In this document: positions 49,768 to 61,264 of the stretch, piece by piece
Position numbering within the stretch: the stretch's first letter is position 1
Layout: each line of letters starts with the position of its first letter
Translations under genes and position numbers: made by a program
Source of the DNA: Cubamyces lactineus
Taxonomy: Eukaryota > Basidiomycota > Agaricomycetes > Polyporales > Polyporaceae
Assembly (NCBI GenBank): GCA_022376465.1
Contig: JACDTU010000009.1
Coordinates: 248,001 to 312,000, forward strand
Direction of reading: 5' to 3'
Length of the DNA stretch: 64,000 nt
The notes under the pieces: model-generated
Databases searched by the model: none
Told to the model about the DNA's origin: nothing
What the model saw: only the letters and a program-made list of their open reading frames with translations

Positions 49768-50073
49768 TTATGCCGATTTGGACAGCCCGGTGCCGCGAGA
49801 CGTTACGGTTCCTAGCACGTCAGGACCCAGGTCGAGACTCGCATTCTGGGACTGAATGGCATTGAGAGCAGTGGTGACCGGCGATCGAGGGTTTGACGTG
49901 GCGAGACCAAGCAGGCTTGGAAGAGTGGTCAAGAAAGAGATCGCAGTGCTTAGTGCTAGGAAGAACCACACCAGAAGAGCGACAAGAGTGCACAAGAGAT
50001 CAAGAGATGCCGAGCGTCGGGGCGGAGATAGACAAAAGGGGGAGAAAACTCGGGCGAAAGTTCGGGGAGAGGG
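49768..50073 (-). CDS. Possible terminal exon of a small membrane protein
   Basis: An acceptor-like CACTAG precedes an open minus-strand segment reading PSPRTFARVFSPFCLSPPRR. This is followed by a clear hydrophobic stretch LLCTLVALLVWFFLALSTAI and a soluble tail that ends GTVTSRGTGLSKSA then TAA. There is no in-frame ATG, so upstream exons are required. Proline/serine-rich minus-strand sequence at 50150-50400 could supply them, but I could not find splice sites that join the two in phase. If real, the gene would diverge from the DUF6534 gene. Family unknown. Confidence 0.3.
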   Translation of the reverse strand, partial: PSPRTFARVFSPFCLSPPRRSASLDLLCTLVALLVWFFLALSTAISFLTTLPSLLGLATSNPRSPVTTALNAIQSQNASLDLGPDVLGTVTSRGTGLSKSA

Positions 50074-50689
50074 CTAGTGGCTTGTCGAGCTTGGACGGCC
50101 GCCGCCTCATAGCTCTGGGCTTGCGGGGCCGTGGGCGGGCTGAGGGCGGTCACGGGCGATGGGAAGCCGAAATTGCATCCAGTGGGTGGTAGGCTGAGGT
50201 GGGCGGCAGGGATGCAGCGGCCGCGGCGGAAGGAGGCACGGGTGCAGAGGGGATATGGTTTCCAGGGAGGCCGGGGGATATGTTGGGAGTTGGGAGGGGA
50301 AGGCCATCAAGGAAGGTGCCGTAAGTGGATGAAATGTGCGTTCTGTTCGAATTCGCGACTGATATGTCGCGAGAGGCGTACTGCGAGCGAGGCCGGTCAC
50401 TCAAACGAGAGGCTGGAAGACGATTAGGATAGGATGACGAGAGGGGAGGATAAACGAAGAAGCAGACTTGGCCGTTGCAGTGGGCAGCCGTTGGGGCAGA
50501 ATCCACCAAAGGGCAAAACAGAAACCGATCGTGGCACAGACTGATGTGGGGGCAGATGGCCCAGAAAGGCAAGGGGGAAGTTGCCGAGAAGGAAGGGCTG
50601 CTGCTCTGAACGTTCGCTCTCGCATCCTCTGCGCGTCTCTCAGCAAACGATCAGTTCCCCTCTTTTTCTCCCAGCCCATCAATTCAATA

Positions 50690-50848
50690 TGCTGCCCGTT
50701 CCATTAGAATCCTCTTCCTCCGCCCGCTCCCCTCCCCTCCTCCGTCTAGTCCTATTACTCCCTCGCCCTTCCTCTCTTTCTCCCCCCTCCCCCTCGCTTC
50801 CTTTCCGCCCGCCACCACGCCCTCCTCCTCGCGCTCTCATCCGGCGCC
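50690..50848 (+). promoter_or_regulatory. Pyrimidine-rich leader of the DUF6534 gene
   Basis: An almost pure C/T tract (CCTCTTCCTCCGCCCGCTCC and onward) runs up to the start codon. Long CT tracts just upstream of the start are typical of core promoters and 5' leaders of well-expressed filamentous-fungal genes. Confidence 0.5.
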
Positions 50849-53645
50849 ATGGCTGGTCTCGACCTCTCTCACCTCATAGACTTCAACAGCACCTTCGGTG
50901 CCTTGTTCATAGGCTTTGGGGCCTCCAGCCTGTTCGTCCTCTCCGCTGTCGCGTCTTCTCCCCTCCTGACGCGTGTTCGTATTTCTTAGAGCGTTCGGCG
51001 TCCTCAGCATGCAATCATACAGCTACTTTAGGCGCTACCCCGGAGACGTGTGGTGGTACAAGTGTCTGGTACGTCTCGATCTACCGCGGCACTACTACAT
51101 CGCGCTAGGCGCCCATTCCCCCTAACTGGCCTCCGCCCCTTGCTTCTAGGTCGCTGCGATATGGTACGCGTCTCTGCGCTATAATCGCGTCGTCTTTGTG
51201 TTGTGGCTGAACGGAATACAGGATAATGGAGCTTGTTGATCAAGCACTCATCGGACACGCAGTCTACTTCTATGTCGTCAGGTATACCCTTCTGCACGCG
51301 ACCATGCTTGCTTCTCCCTAACTAGCGGTTCGCAGTGATTGGGGCGAGGTCACAGCGCTCTTAGAAGGTCCTATATGGTATGCGTCGATTTTTCACTACG
51401 CGTCTTGGCCGAGCTGACGTGTATATTCTCGCAGGTCGTTGATTGTGAGTGCCGACGATCCTCGCGTGACGGTGCGAAACTAACCGACTCGAATTCGGGT
51501 CAGGTTCAAGTCACCCTTGGAGTACGTCGAGCATTATCTCTGACGTAGCGCTTGCGGCTCAACATCGTCCATGTCTCAGGCGACAGTAGGCGCCATCGTA
51601 AAAGTGTACGCCCGAGCGTGCTCCTATCTCCCGTTCCTGACTCACGCCGTATCGTCGCCTCAGGTGCTTCGGGATGCGCGTGTGGAGGTGTGAGTACCCA
51701 GAGCAACGACTGCCGTCTGCGCCCTGTTCATGCGATGCCTTCCAGTCAGCAAGCACAACATTCCGGTGACGCTCCTGATTGTGAGTGCCCTGGCGATGTG
51801 GCGCTTTACCCGGGCTGACGTTGCATGCTCTCCCCGCAGATGCTCGGCACCCTCGCCCAGTTAGGTAGGCACGGTTCCCGTCATGTACCTCCCCTTGTCA
51901 CTCACCCTGTTTTTATTTTCTACGCAGGGGCCGCGGTCCGTATGTACACTAATTCCATCTTCACATGCCTACCGACGACTGACCATTCCTCCGTTCGTCC
52001 ATTCTTGATTGAACAGTCTTCACCGTCAGAGCGTAAGTACCGCCAATACGCCAAATAGACTGCGTCGCCCGACCACGGCGCCTCCTCACCTCAACTCCCT
52101 CGCAAATGAACACTCTTCTGACCGCGTCTCCCGATATAGATTCCAGATCCCGTCCATCGCACGTGTCGGCGAACTCAAGGTACGTCTCCGGCCTCCCGAC
52201 CTCGACTCCTCGCGTGCATCCGAGGACGACAACGCTGACTTTGGCTGCGTCTATCTGCCGTTCTCCACACTCCCGATCTGCGTCGGACCGCCACTCGTAT
52301 ACGTTCCATGCACATCACATAACGACCACGACCACGACGCGCGACGAACATCACAAACACCGACACCAACTCGGAAACCCGGGGGATCCGGCTCGTCTGA
52401 CGCACTTTACGCGACCAGCTCGTCGGCAGCATCGCGCTCGGGCTGGGCATGGCGACGGACGTGATCACCGCGGGCGCGCTCTGCTACTTCCTGCGCGGGC
52501 TCAAGACGGGGTACCAAAGGTCAGTAAGCAGCAGCGGCACTTCTCTTTTGGTCTCGCTTCGTCGCGCGCCCTCGTCCCTCGTTGGCTCCGTTTTTCTCAC
52601 GTTTAGTATATCGGGTTGATGCCGTTTGAGGCGCTACTACGCCTGTTCTGCCTTGTTCATGTCTGCTCTGCTGCTAGGTTTCCATCCGTGGCCCCATCTG
52701 CTTAGGGCTGTCGTTCTTCGAGATGCTCTGCTGGGAACGGGGGCGCGCGGCGATCCGATGATTGACGTGTAGGCTATGAGGCTAACTGCGAGCTGTACAT
52801 GCGCGCCTTCTTGCCATCCACACCACACCGCGCCACGCTACGCCATTCCGCACGGGTCCGCGCACCGCTCTTTGGTTCACAGGGACGACTCGATCGTGAA
52901 CACGCTCACGCTGTACGCGATCAACACCGGCGTCATCACCAGGTACGCACCTCTCACCACCACGCCTGGCCTCGCGCGTCTCGGTGCGAGTAGTTGTATC
53001 TGACGTTCTGACGTATGCCTATCTGACCGTCCGGCTACCGGCTACTTGACTGTTTGGCGTTGTGCGTGACACAGCGCGATCAGCTTGAGCACGCTCGTTT
53101 TGGTACGTCGTTTACGCTGAATGGCTGAATGGCTGAATGGGGGGGATCTGACTCTTGGACTGGATCATGCAGTATGACTTGATGCCGACCAACTTTGTGT
53201 TCATGGCGTTTTATTTCGTGCTCAGTAAAGGTGCGTGTCCCCCTCCCATGCGTTGCGCGAGGGCTGCTAACAACGGGCTCCCGTGCAGTATACGCAAACT
53301 CATTCTTCGCCGCGCTCAACACACGGCGCTCCGTGCGCGGGCGCGGGACGGAGGGCGACCACACGACGGTGCCGACGTTCCTCATGGTCGGGCAGACGAC
53401 GAACAAGGAGGTGCACGTCGACCCGATCTACTCCGTCGTACGTCCCCCCTTGCTGGTTCTTTGCGCCGCCAGGCTTGCTGACGGAGACGTCGTCGTGCGT
53501 TTATTTGCAGCAATCGAGCGCGGGGAACAGGTCGAACGGCGACTTTTCGCCTCGAATGGAGGTTCCCAGAGAGCCGGTGAGAGCCTCTCTGCATTACTCT
53601 CAGAGTGAATCCCGTAAAGTGCTTATGTTATGTTATGTCACCTAG
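50849..53645 (+). CDS. DUF6534 multi-pass membrane protein
   Basis: Agaricomycete-expanded family with about seven predicted spans and unknown role. Start ATG at 50849 (MAGLDLSHLIDFNSTFGALF). Then IGFGASSLAFGVLSMQSYSY ends the first span, and YFRRYPGDVWWYKCLVAAIW and IMELVDQALIGHAVYFYVV follow. Later spans read GATVGAIVKVCFGMRVWRFS, LVGSIALGLGMATDVITAGA then LCYFLRGLKTGYQR, and DDSIVNTLTLYAINTGVIT. The last is LMPTNFVFMAFYFVLSKVYA then NSFFAALNTRRSVRGRG. The LNTR(R/E)S end and the DSIVN...NTG motif are family hallmarks. The cytoplasmic tail is short and hydrophilic. At least a dozen small exons are required; the phases I checked agree. The exact stop depends on whether the last GTGAG is used; TGA at 53643-53645 is the read-through choice. 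Confidence 0.82.
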
Positions 53646-55483
53646 CCTATCTCCGCGATGCCGCCCCTGCATTACGCACAAGCGTGGTGAAAACGCCCTG
53701 GTGCCGGCCTTTCAACCTACGCTTCGCCCGGCAGCCGCTCGCTCGTCCGGCGTTTTCTTGGTTATCGGACCCCCCTCTGCGCCGCGTCGCCGCGTTACCC
53801 TCGACTGCTCCCCCAAGATACACCTACACTCGACCTCGCACATACAGCAAGTCCCGCACCCGAACACTTCGCCCCCTGCCTCAAGCCCCAGCTGATGTAT
53901 CAACTTAGCCCACGCCTCGCCGCATCTCTTCAGCACGCCACAACACAACACATCGCCCGCTCGTTCGCTCGTGCGCGCACCCAGCCTTGGACCCTCGGAC
54001 TCTTATCCCTGCACACATTCATTCGTACAACACTACGCTCGTTTTATCAAAATGGCCGTGTCCCGCTCGTGCGTCCGCCAACGGGGTGCCTGCGTCTTCT
54101 CTTCACCTCTTCGTGAGGCCGCCTCCCGGGCTCGCTCGACGAGGTGGTGTGTCGCGCGTTCGCTGTGGCGAACATGTTGCCCCTGCTGCCTTGCTGCCTT
54201 CGCGGCCCGGAACACGCACGCAACCCCAGACCTGCCCGGGACCGGACACGCCCTGTGCCCCCGCGCAATTTATCTATTGTCCTGTAGCTGCTCTCGCCCC
54301 GCCTGTCAATATGTTCTCGTCGCTCCTTGTTCCGCAACCCCCCTTCCAAGCCCAGTAGCCCTACGCCTAGCTCAATCGCTCAATCTTCCCCTCCCCCACC
54401 CACTATTGCTTACCTGCACCTCTCGCGCCCTTTTCGTGGTTGTAATCCTAGACGTCCCGCGCATCGCGCCCCGCATACTGCTTCTATATCTGCTTCTGCT
54501 CCTTCGCCTGTGTTGCCGTTGGTGTTATTGCTGCTTTACGATTTCTCGTGTATCATTACCCGCTTGTCCTTTTTCTTGTTTGTAGCTTTCGTCCGTACCG
54601 CCCGTCGGCTTCTTGTAGTATTTGATAGTTTGAGTTCTGCACCATCTTATTTACCATCTGCCTTTCGAGCACGTCTTCCTTCGCCGACCACCACAAGCCT
54701 GGCTCTTCGCCCGCACTCTCCTCTTCGCTTTTTGTTCAGGGAGAGCGCGGCTCTGTCTTCTTGCTTTTCGTGTTGCTTGTGGTGAGAGTTTATAGTCAGC
54801 TACTCAATGCTACGCCTGTCCGTATCATGATGTATGGTGGTATATAGCTTGCCAAGTTAATCTCGGACGCTCTTGACGATCCATCCGATCGACTCAGTAC
54901 ATGTCACCGGGGGCACCGACCTGTGAGATAAGTGGTTACATTGATATTATATTGTAATCACTGGCAATATGTAGCACGGCGTTCCACCGAATGTACCAGG
55001 CTAATCAAACTTGAAATGTTACGCAAAAACCGCGTTACATGCTAGTTACATCTTGAAAGACCGATGTAATCAGCATTGGACAAAGGTAGCACATATGGTG
55101 TTACAAAGAACCACATTTGACATCTAACTATTGTGTGTTTCTCGTGTAACGAGCAGTTCCACACGCCGATGCCCCCGGTGTGTACAGCAGTTCGACTCGA
55201 CATGATAGGGCAGGCGCCTCCACGTACGTGTTTGACGCTGAAAACTCTGAAAGTCTAGCAAAAAAACCCTCCAAAAATGCGCAATAGATGTATGATGTAT
55301 TTGAGCGACGTACCTTCTTGACCTGTGGCAGGCGGCAGAGGGTGACAGAGGGTAGAGGAGTTGCCAGGTCGTCGCGGGCGCCCACTTCCTACAGTCACAA
55401 AAAAGCATTACCTTTTCAAGTCTTCGCTCACTTTACAAACTTCAACGGCGTCAAGTAGCAGCCCATCTCACCCTGCGACTACG
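53646..55483. other. Intergenic; C/T-rich then AT-rich
   Basis: No gene recognised. About 53650-54790 is pyrimidine-rich on the plus strand with low-complexity open frames. About 54800-55140 is noticeably AT-richer than the surroundings and carries GTTACA four times plus a degenerate duplicated segment (54954-54977 and 55066-55092). Confidence 0.45.
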
Positions 55484-56809
55484 ATGAACAACCGCGTCGA
55501 ACTACCGATCGAAGTGTACGAGCACATCCTCGACGCTCTCAATCTCAATGAGCCCGGCGACGAGCCATGGTCCCAAAGCGACCGATCAAAATCTCTCCTG
55601 GCCTGCGCACTGACCTGCTCTGCCTGGTACCCTCGCGCACTCAAGCTTCTATATTCCATCATCCAACTGAAGACCGAAACACAATGCCAGCTGTATCTTG
55701 GAGCCCTGGCCGCTCATCCCGAGAGAGCCGAGTGGGCCAAAAGACTAGTCTTGCGCCCAAGGACGTATATACCGCTTGTACCACTAATTACCCCACGGTT
55801 CCTACCACGATGTTCGTACCTCAAGATCGGGGCATTCATGGGCGATCCCTCTGTAGGCTACCCACCGCTCTACATCACCAATGTATTGCGGCCTCTCCTG
55901 ACTGGCCACCCGGGCATCACCACCCTTCACCTCGCGATCGGCCGGTGGATATCAGCATCGCAGGTTCTGAGCATAATGCAGTCCAATCCCACACTCTACA
56001 TCATCATTTCGATGTACAGGCCCAGCACCAAAGCAATCAATAGGACTCTCACGCAGTCGCCAGAGCCGACCAGAAACAATGCACCAGGTGGCTCTGCTAT
56101 TACCGGTAGGCTCGTTGTGAACATGGCAAGTCATGCACAAGAGGACGTCACGTCTTTGCGATCGTTACTGACCCATTGATTATCTGTCAGTATTCAAGTT
56201 TCGGAATCTACTCTGGCTGGGGATGGTTTGCGTTTATGCATGCCGCCGCTTCGGTCGTCACACAACTTGAACTTTCATGGGACGCTGTCGACGCAGGGGA
56301 GTGATTACGATCCCTCTGATATAAGGAAAATATACTAACCTGGATGTCCCGCTGTGAAACCAGATGGCCTATCCAAATCTCTTGGATGTCTGAGCCGTTT
56401 GAAGCATTTGGTCCTCAACCTTATATGGATAAGGAGATTCGACATACCGCATGCCGTCTCTCGAATATTGTTCGCTCTGCCGCAGGCTCAATTGCAGGGG
56501 ATGACTCTCAATCTCTGCACCAAATGGGTCCGTACTGTCGAGCGGCTACTTAAGACGCGACCAGAGTCCAGAGAATCTACGCCCGCCTTGCCCCTGGACT
56601 CATTCGGGCTGGTAGTGCCTTTACAGATCATAGAGAAGTTCAGAGACGGATTACGGAACTCCCAACGGTTCCGTCTACTGACATTGGTAATCCCGGTTTA
56701 TCCAGCAGAGGCTCGATCAATAGAGGATCAAGCCATGAAGGAGCTGTCTTATGCAGTCAATGTTGTATCCCGGCCAGCTAGATATGACTATGTGGACGAC
56801 GCCCTGTAG
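55484..56809 (+). CDS. F-box-like protein with leucine-rich body
   Basis: Start ATG at 55484 (MNNRVELPIEVYEHILDALN), an F-box-like opening as in many basidiomycete F-box proteins. It continues LLACALTCSAWYPRALKLLY and AEWAKRLVLRPRTYIPL. Exon 1 could read on to TGA at 56177, but a donor GAC|GTCACG with acceptor TGTCAG leads to YSSFGIYSGWGWFAFMHAAA then VVTQLELSWDAVDAG. That matches the repeating hydrophobic pattern of the family better. The final segment reads LSKSLGCLSRLKHLVLNLIW and goes on to DDAL then TAG at 56807-56809. The second and third segments do not join in phase with visible splice sites, so the gene may be damaged or my model wrong. F-box proteins serve as substrate adaptors of SCF ubiquitin ligases; the substrate is unknown. 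Confidence 0.62.
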
Positions 56810-57708
56810 TCATGAGGTAGCAAATTACACATGGTAACGCCTTCACTCTCATTCGTACTTACACTCTACGCTTGGGAAATCAGTCTGTTGGTATATTGTT
56901 TCCCTCTCCAGACTCAGCTAGGGCGCCATGAAAGTCGTCCCCCACAGGCAGCAGCAATAGTCCGTAAACTTCCCGCCGTTGTAGTGGGGCAGCGAGCGTT
57001 CGCAAATAGGAGGTGGACTACTTACAGCGTTGTCTCGGGGAGGATCTTCGTGTTTGCCGTGGCGAGCCTGGTAGCTTTCTTGTTCGGTTACCCCACATGG
57101 CCAATCTTCTGCATGACCGTCGTGACGAGCTCTCATCTTTTGCTTGGGTTCTAGTAGTGACTCTATGTATGTTTGCCCCCTCTCGATTGCTCCGGGATGT
57201 CGTGTCGGTATGTCAAGTCCCTTCGTCTACGTTGTGTTCCAGAATTATCACTGCTCAGCGACATGATATTACGCATGAACGCGGATGCTTGAGCGGGCAC
57301 TGCCGACTATGCGCCCACAGCGCTGTCACGCCCGAGAGGGTGGGGGAAACTCCTTCGATTCTATACATACACACTACGTAAGACTAAGACCAGGGTAAAA
57401 GAGTGGCGGGCGGGGGCGAGGACTGATAGCAGACATAGAGTTGAAACCAAGAGAACGAGCGGAGGGCAGAGGGCGGATACGAGAGTAGCGGCGTTCGGGG
57501 AATCGTAAGTCCATTATTATGTTAACTAGTGGGGAATGGTGAATCATAGAGGGGGAGGGCGCGTCGGGCCGTCGTCAGAATTGACTACTCGAGGCCGACG
57601 TCCAAATCTCCCAGCGCGATGCGGAGTCGAGCGATCAACATATCGCGTGCGGAGAATTGAAAACGGCGGGGCTAGAGGAAGGGACTAGCGGACGACGCGA
57701 CCGTGGGG
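56810..57708. other. Intergenic between convergent F-box and UBC6 genes
   Basis: About 0.9 kb. A plus-strand open frame at 56831-57154 contains a hydrophobic stretch, but I recognise no family. The rest probably holds 3' UTRs. Confidence 0.4.
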
Positions 57709-59078
57709 TCAGTTGCTGGACGACATGCGGGAGACGACGAGCGCCAGTGCGAGAATGACGCCCCAGCGCCATTTCTCCCACACCATCTGCCGCAGAGAGG
57801 CTGCCCAGCTCTGTCCCGCGCCGTTCGCACTGTCCGCGGAAGGCGTGCCGCTGGCCGGCGTTCGCGAAACCGCCTTGTCGTTCGCAGCTGGTGATGCAGG
57901 GGCGGGCGGCCGTGGCGACGGAGACGCTGAAGGCGTGGCGGACGCCGAGGTGGCGGGGGAAGAAGGTGTGGGGGAGGCAGGCGCAGAGAGAGAGGAAGGA
58001 GAAGCCGACGCCCCGCGCTCCTTCTGGGCCATGTTAGGTACGTCGCGAGGAGTCTGTGTGCAGTACTATATGCAAAGTACCAGATCAGCATGTGTACGGA
58101 GCCGGCGGTGATGAAAGTGTGGACACGAGTCGATCGGACGACTATCGTGTGGCGCGAGGTACGGCGAGAGCGCAGATGAGTCGATGCACCATCTCGATGG
58201 ATGTGTTGGGCAACTCGGCGTCTCGCATTCATGTGTTTATCATGATCGAAGGACAAAGGAGGGGTGAAGTGGATATAAGATGCGTACCTCGGGGAACGCT
58301 TCTCGGAAACGCTTCTGTTGGAGATTCCAAGAGTGGCTGCGGGAAGCGTACACACGCTTCTCCGCGTCTGTTGTAGTGACGGATCCAGTCGTCATCTCGT
58401 CCGAAAGCATGAAGGAGAGCAGACCAGTCAAGCTAGGGGTGGAGCGCAAGATAATCAGGTCCATACAGGCATAGCATCAGGTACTCTAGTACTCACATTG
58501 TCGCCACACTCCAAGCGGGGTTCCACTAATCAAACGAGATGAGAGCTGACTTTGGTTATGACCCGATGGTGCAACTTACGGAGCCGGGATGGAAGTCAGA
58601 CATTGAAAAGCATATCTTCTTGTCCGGTTGGAACCGACCCGAAGGCGTAAACATCTGATGCTCGTGGTCAGTAGAGCACGAATAGCTACACGAGAAGATG
58701 TACGTACCTTGATACCTGGAGGCTTGAAGGGGTACTCCGAGGGGAAGAGCAGGACACCATGGTACTCTCCGCCCGCGTATGGTGAATCCGGCGGACCACG
58801 CTGTGATATGTCAGTACTGGGTCTGAATGGATTATACCGAACGTACAATGATGTAATTCCCTGTCGAACAGGGCTGTGAGCGAGTGTAGACGGTTGCATG
58901 GCGGTATGCACTCACAAGTGAGGATATTCTTCTCGTCAGGAGCAGCCCAAATAAACGGAGGCGGATCCCTTTGCATCGCAATATACTCCTTGCTGAGCTG
59001 CGCGACCGATGAGCCACCGTTTGTCTTTATCGGGAACGGACGTGGACATACTCGCTTGTACGCTGCCTTCGAAGCCAT
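57709..59078 (-). CDS. UBC6: ER tail-anchored ubiquitin-conjugating enzyme E2
   Basis: Ubc6 is an E2 anchored in the ER membrane that works with the Doa10 ligase in ER-associated degradation. Start ATG at 59078 (MASKAAYKR), intron, LSKEYIAMQRDPPPFIWAAP then DEKNILTW and a tiny exon NYII. Next come RGPPDSPYAGGEYHGVLLFP, SEYPFKPPGIK, MFTPSGRFQPDKKICFSMSD then FHPGS, and WNPAWSVAT. The catalytic Cys is in KKICFSMSDFHP, the position and context typical of the Ubc6/UBE2J group rather than the HPN motif of other E2s. A TPSLTGLLSFMLSDE segment follows. A low-complexity Ser/Ala/Pro linker leads to a single hydrophobic C-terminal anchor, WRWGVILALALVVSRMSSSN, ending at 57709. About six introns, all consistent. 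Tail anchoring is predicted from the sequence. Confidence 0.93.
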
Positions 59079-61264
59079 GTCGATTCTCAATCAGCGAGTT
59101 CGTAGGGAGAAGAGAGGTGGAGGAGGGGAGACGAGGTGGTGGTCAAGGTGAAGCCTGCACTTGGGCCTGGGCGGCGGGAACTGTGGGGGCCGCTGAGCCA
59201 TGCGGCTCACGTGGCTTTTATAACATACTTAGTGACGGCGACTGTCGACTCAACAGTCGCCGCAACCAGTGCGCTTGAACCAGCATTGTCTCTCTATGTT
59301 CCCTCTGGTCTTCGACCCTGGCTTTGTCCCCATCTAAGAACTGTCCCACCACAGACGCGGTGTATGTTGAAGACACCGGTGCAAGGCTTCTTTGGCAAAC
59401 ATCTGCGCCCACGGTCTCCTGAACTACCCTCTTGGGTTCTCTGTGATGTCGTCAAGTCTGGCGACGAAGCCTCCGTTCCAAGGCACGCTGGAGCTCGTTG
59501 TTTGCTACCCCCTCTCCCTTCTGACATCTTGAACGTCGACTGCCACCTACATAATCTACACTCCCTTGTTTCGGCTCAATCTGAGCTTGCGCCGCCGGAT
59601 TCGCGTCGAAGTGATCCAATGTCGTACACACCGGCTTTTATTCCGTCACCGACCTGCTGCTGCTACGGAATCAGAGCATATCTTCGCGCCCGGTGTACTG
59701 TGGTCAGACCGTATTGTTGGCGAGCTCCAACATGTGTAGGGCCATTGCCCGTGTAGGTCGAATGGATCATAATGTCGTCGACCTGACCAATAGCTAACCG
59801 CTTTTCAACGCCAAGCAAGGTTCAAAGGAACGGTCTATCAGCAGGAAGGTGGTGCGCTCATTCCAGTCAGCCTCTGTTGAGCTTGCCTTCCTGTGATGGC
59901 TTGTCTGCACATGAGCTGTCGTCTCATGTGGAGCTCGTGCGCACCAGTTATCAATCCGTTTGTGTTCGACCTCAAGCAGATGCAGGCGGGGACAACCTGC
60001 GAGTACCCGGCCATCCACTTCCCCACGCTTTCATAACCTGAAAACTCGCTCAATGATTATCCCAGTGCAAGACGCGATGCGAGCTGCTGGCTACTAGCAT
60101 GCTCCGACATCTACCGCGGAACTCAACTGCGCCCTCTTGGCAGTATGCCGAGCATGAACGCATTGCGTGAGTAATGAGGTGTCGGCTCGTGGAGGAGCAC
60201 TCTATGTTGCTCACTGCAACGAGTCGACTCAAAGGCGTAGTCATGCTGGTCTCCCCTAGGCAGATGATGAATGTGTTTTACATGCTCATGCGGACTATGT
60301 CATGTAGAGGATCCACGCAATTACTCGTGTCGTCCTCGGTCCGACTCAAACTACTGAAACGGACTCGACGCCGATCAGGACTTGTACGTCTAAGGCACAG
60401 CCCGCGTACATATATGCAGTGATTACCACTCCCGATCGGCACCAGCTGTAACGGAGCAGTGCTGTAGGGATACATGTATGCGCTCATATTGAATCTCATA
60501 CATCATGCTTCTGTGTTGAGGTTGCAGTGTATAATCGCGAAAATTGCGAACCAGGACCCGGTGATGTCTACGTTCGATAGTGATCACATTGCCTGTCTGC
60601 CTTGAAGTCGACTACAACGCGCGCAGAGCGTCTGCGAGTCCCAAGTGGGCCAAGAATGTACTACGATCCGCGTGGCGCCTTTGACCGGGAAAGGGTTTAC
60701 ACTAATGACATCGCAGCTTTACGAGATACTGGCACCACTTAGCATGTTCGGACTTCAGGCAATGTGAGCGGAAATAGCAACCGCAGGATTGCTTGCCATA
60801 TGGCGGATAGCCATGCGAACCGTCCGTGAAGGTCAATGTCGTCGTGCACAGGTCGTGTAGCATGGGTTGGCTCCGGAGACAGAGGAAATGGACTCGTACA
60901 GGGAAGGTGTTGCGCAAGGCAAACTCCGCCGTCAAGCTCCGCTTATCGGTCATAGCAATTAGAAGGTTGCAGCCACTGCAGCGTTTATCGGAGTGAAGCG
61001 GAGATGGAAAAGGGCCGACGGCCGGAAGACGGACCAGGGGCCGCCGAGGGGACTGGAGACTGGCGAGGGGAGGCGAAGTGCATAACGCAGCCGCTAACCG
61101 TAAAGCACATCGTCCCAACTCCTCCCTCCGTCCCTCTCCTTCCTCTCCACGCCGTCCGCCACGACGTCCTAATCTCCCGCTCGCTTCCACGCTTCGCGGG
61201 TACGTCTCTTGTACCCACCACGTCGGCCACTCTGACCCAGTGTGCACCCCGTCAATAGCACGCA
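59079..61264. other. Divergent intergenic region UBC6 / ZDS
   Basis: About 2.2 kb with no recognisable gene. It contains a perfect 10-bp-stem hairpin CGGCGACTGT/ACAGTCGCCG (59236-59262). A minus-strand frame at 60702-61277 has scattered Cys but no family resemblance and overlaps the ZDS start. Confidence 0.4.
59236..59262. repeat. Perfect inverted repeat (10-bp stem, 7-nt loop)
   Basis: CGGCGACTGT at 59236-59245 pairs exactly with ACAGTCGCCG at 59253-59262. It sits about 160 bp upstream of the UBC6 start codon. Function unknown; no T-run follows. Confidence 0.6.

Noticed and set aside
54327..54785. 152-codon Ser/Pro/Leu-rich plus-strand frame
   Set aside because: Lies in a pyrimidine-rich intergenic tract, has no domain, and three overlapping frames are similarly open.
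56831..57154. Hydrophobic plus-strand frame after the F-box gene
   Set aside because: One hydrophobic stretch only, no family match, and it sits where 3' UTR of the F-box gene is expected.
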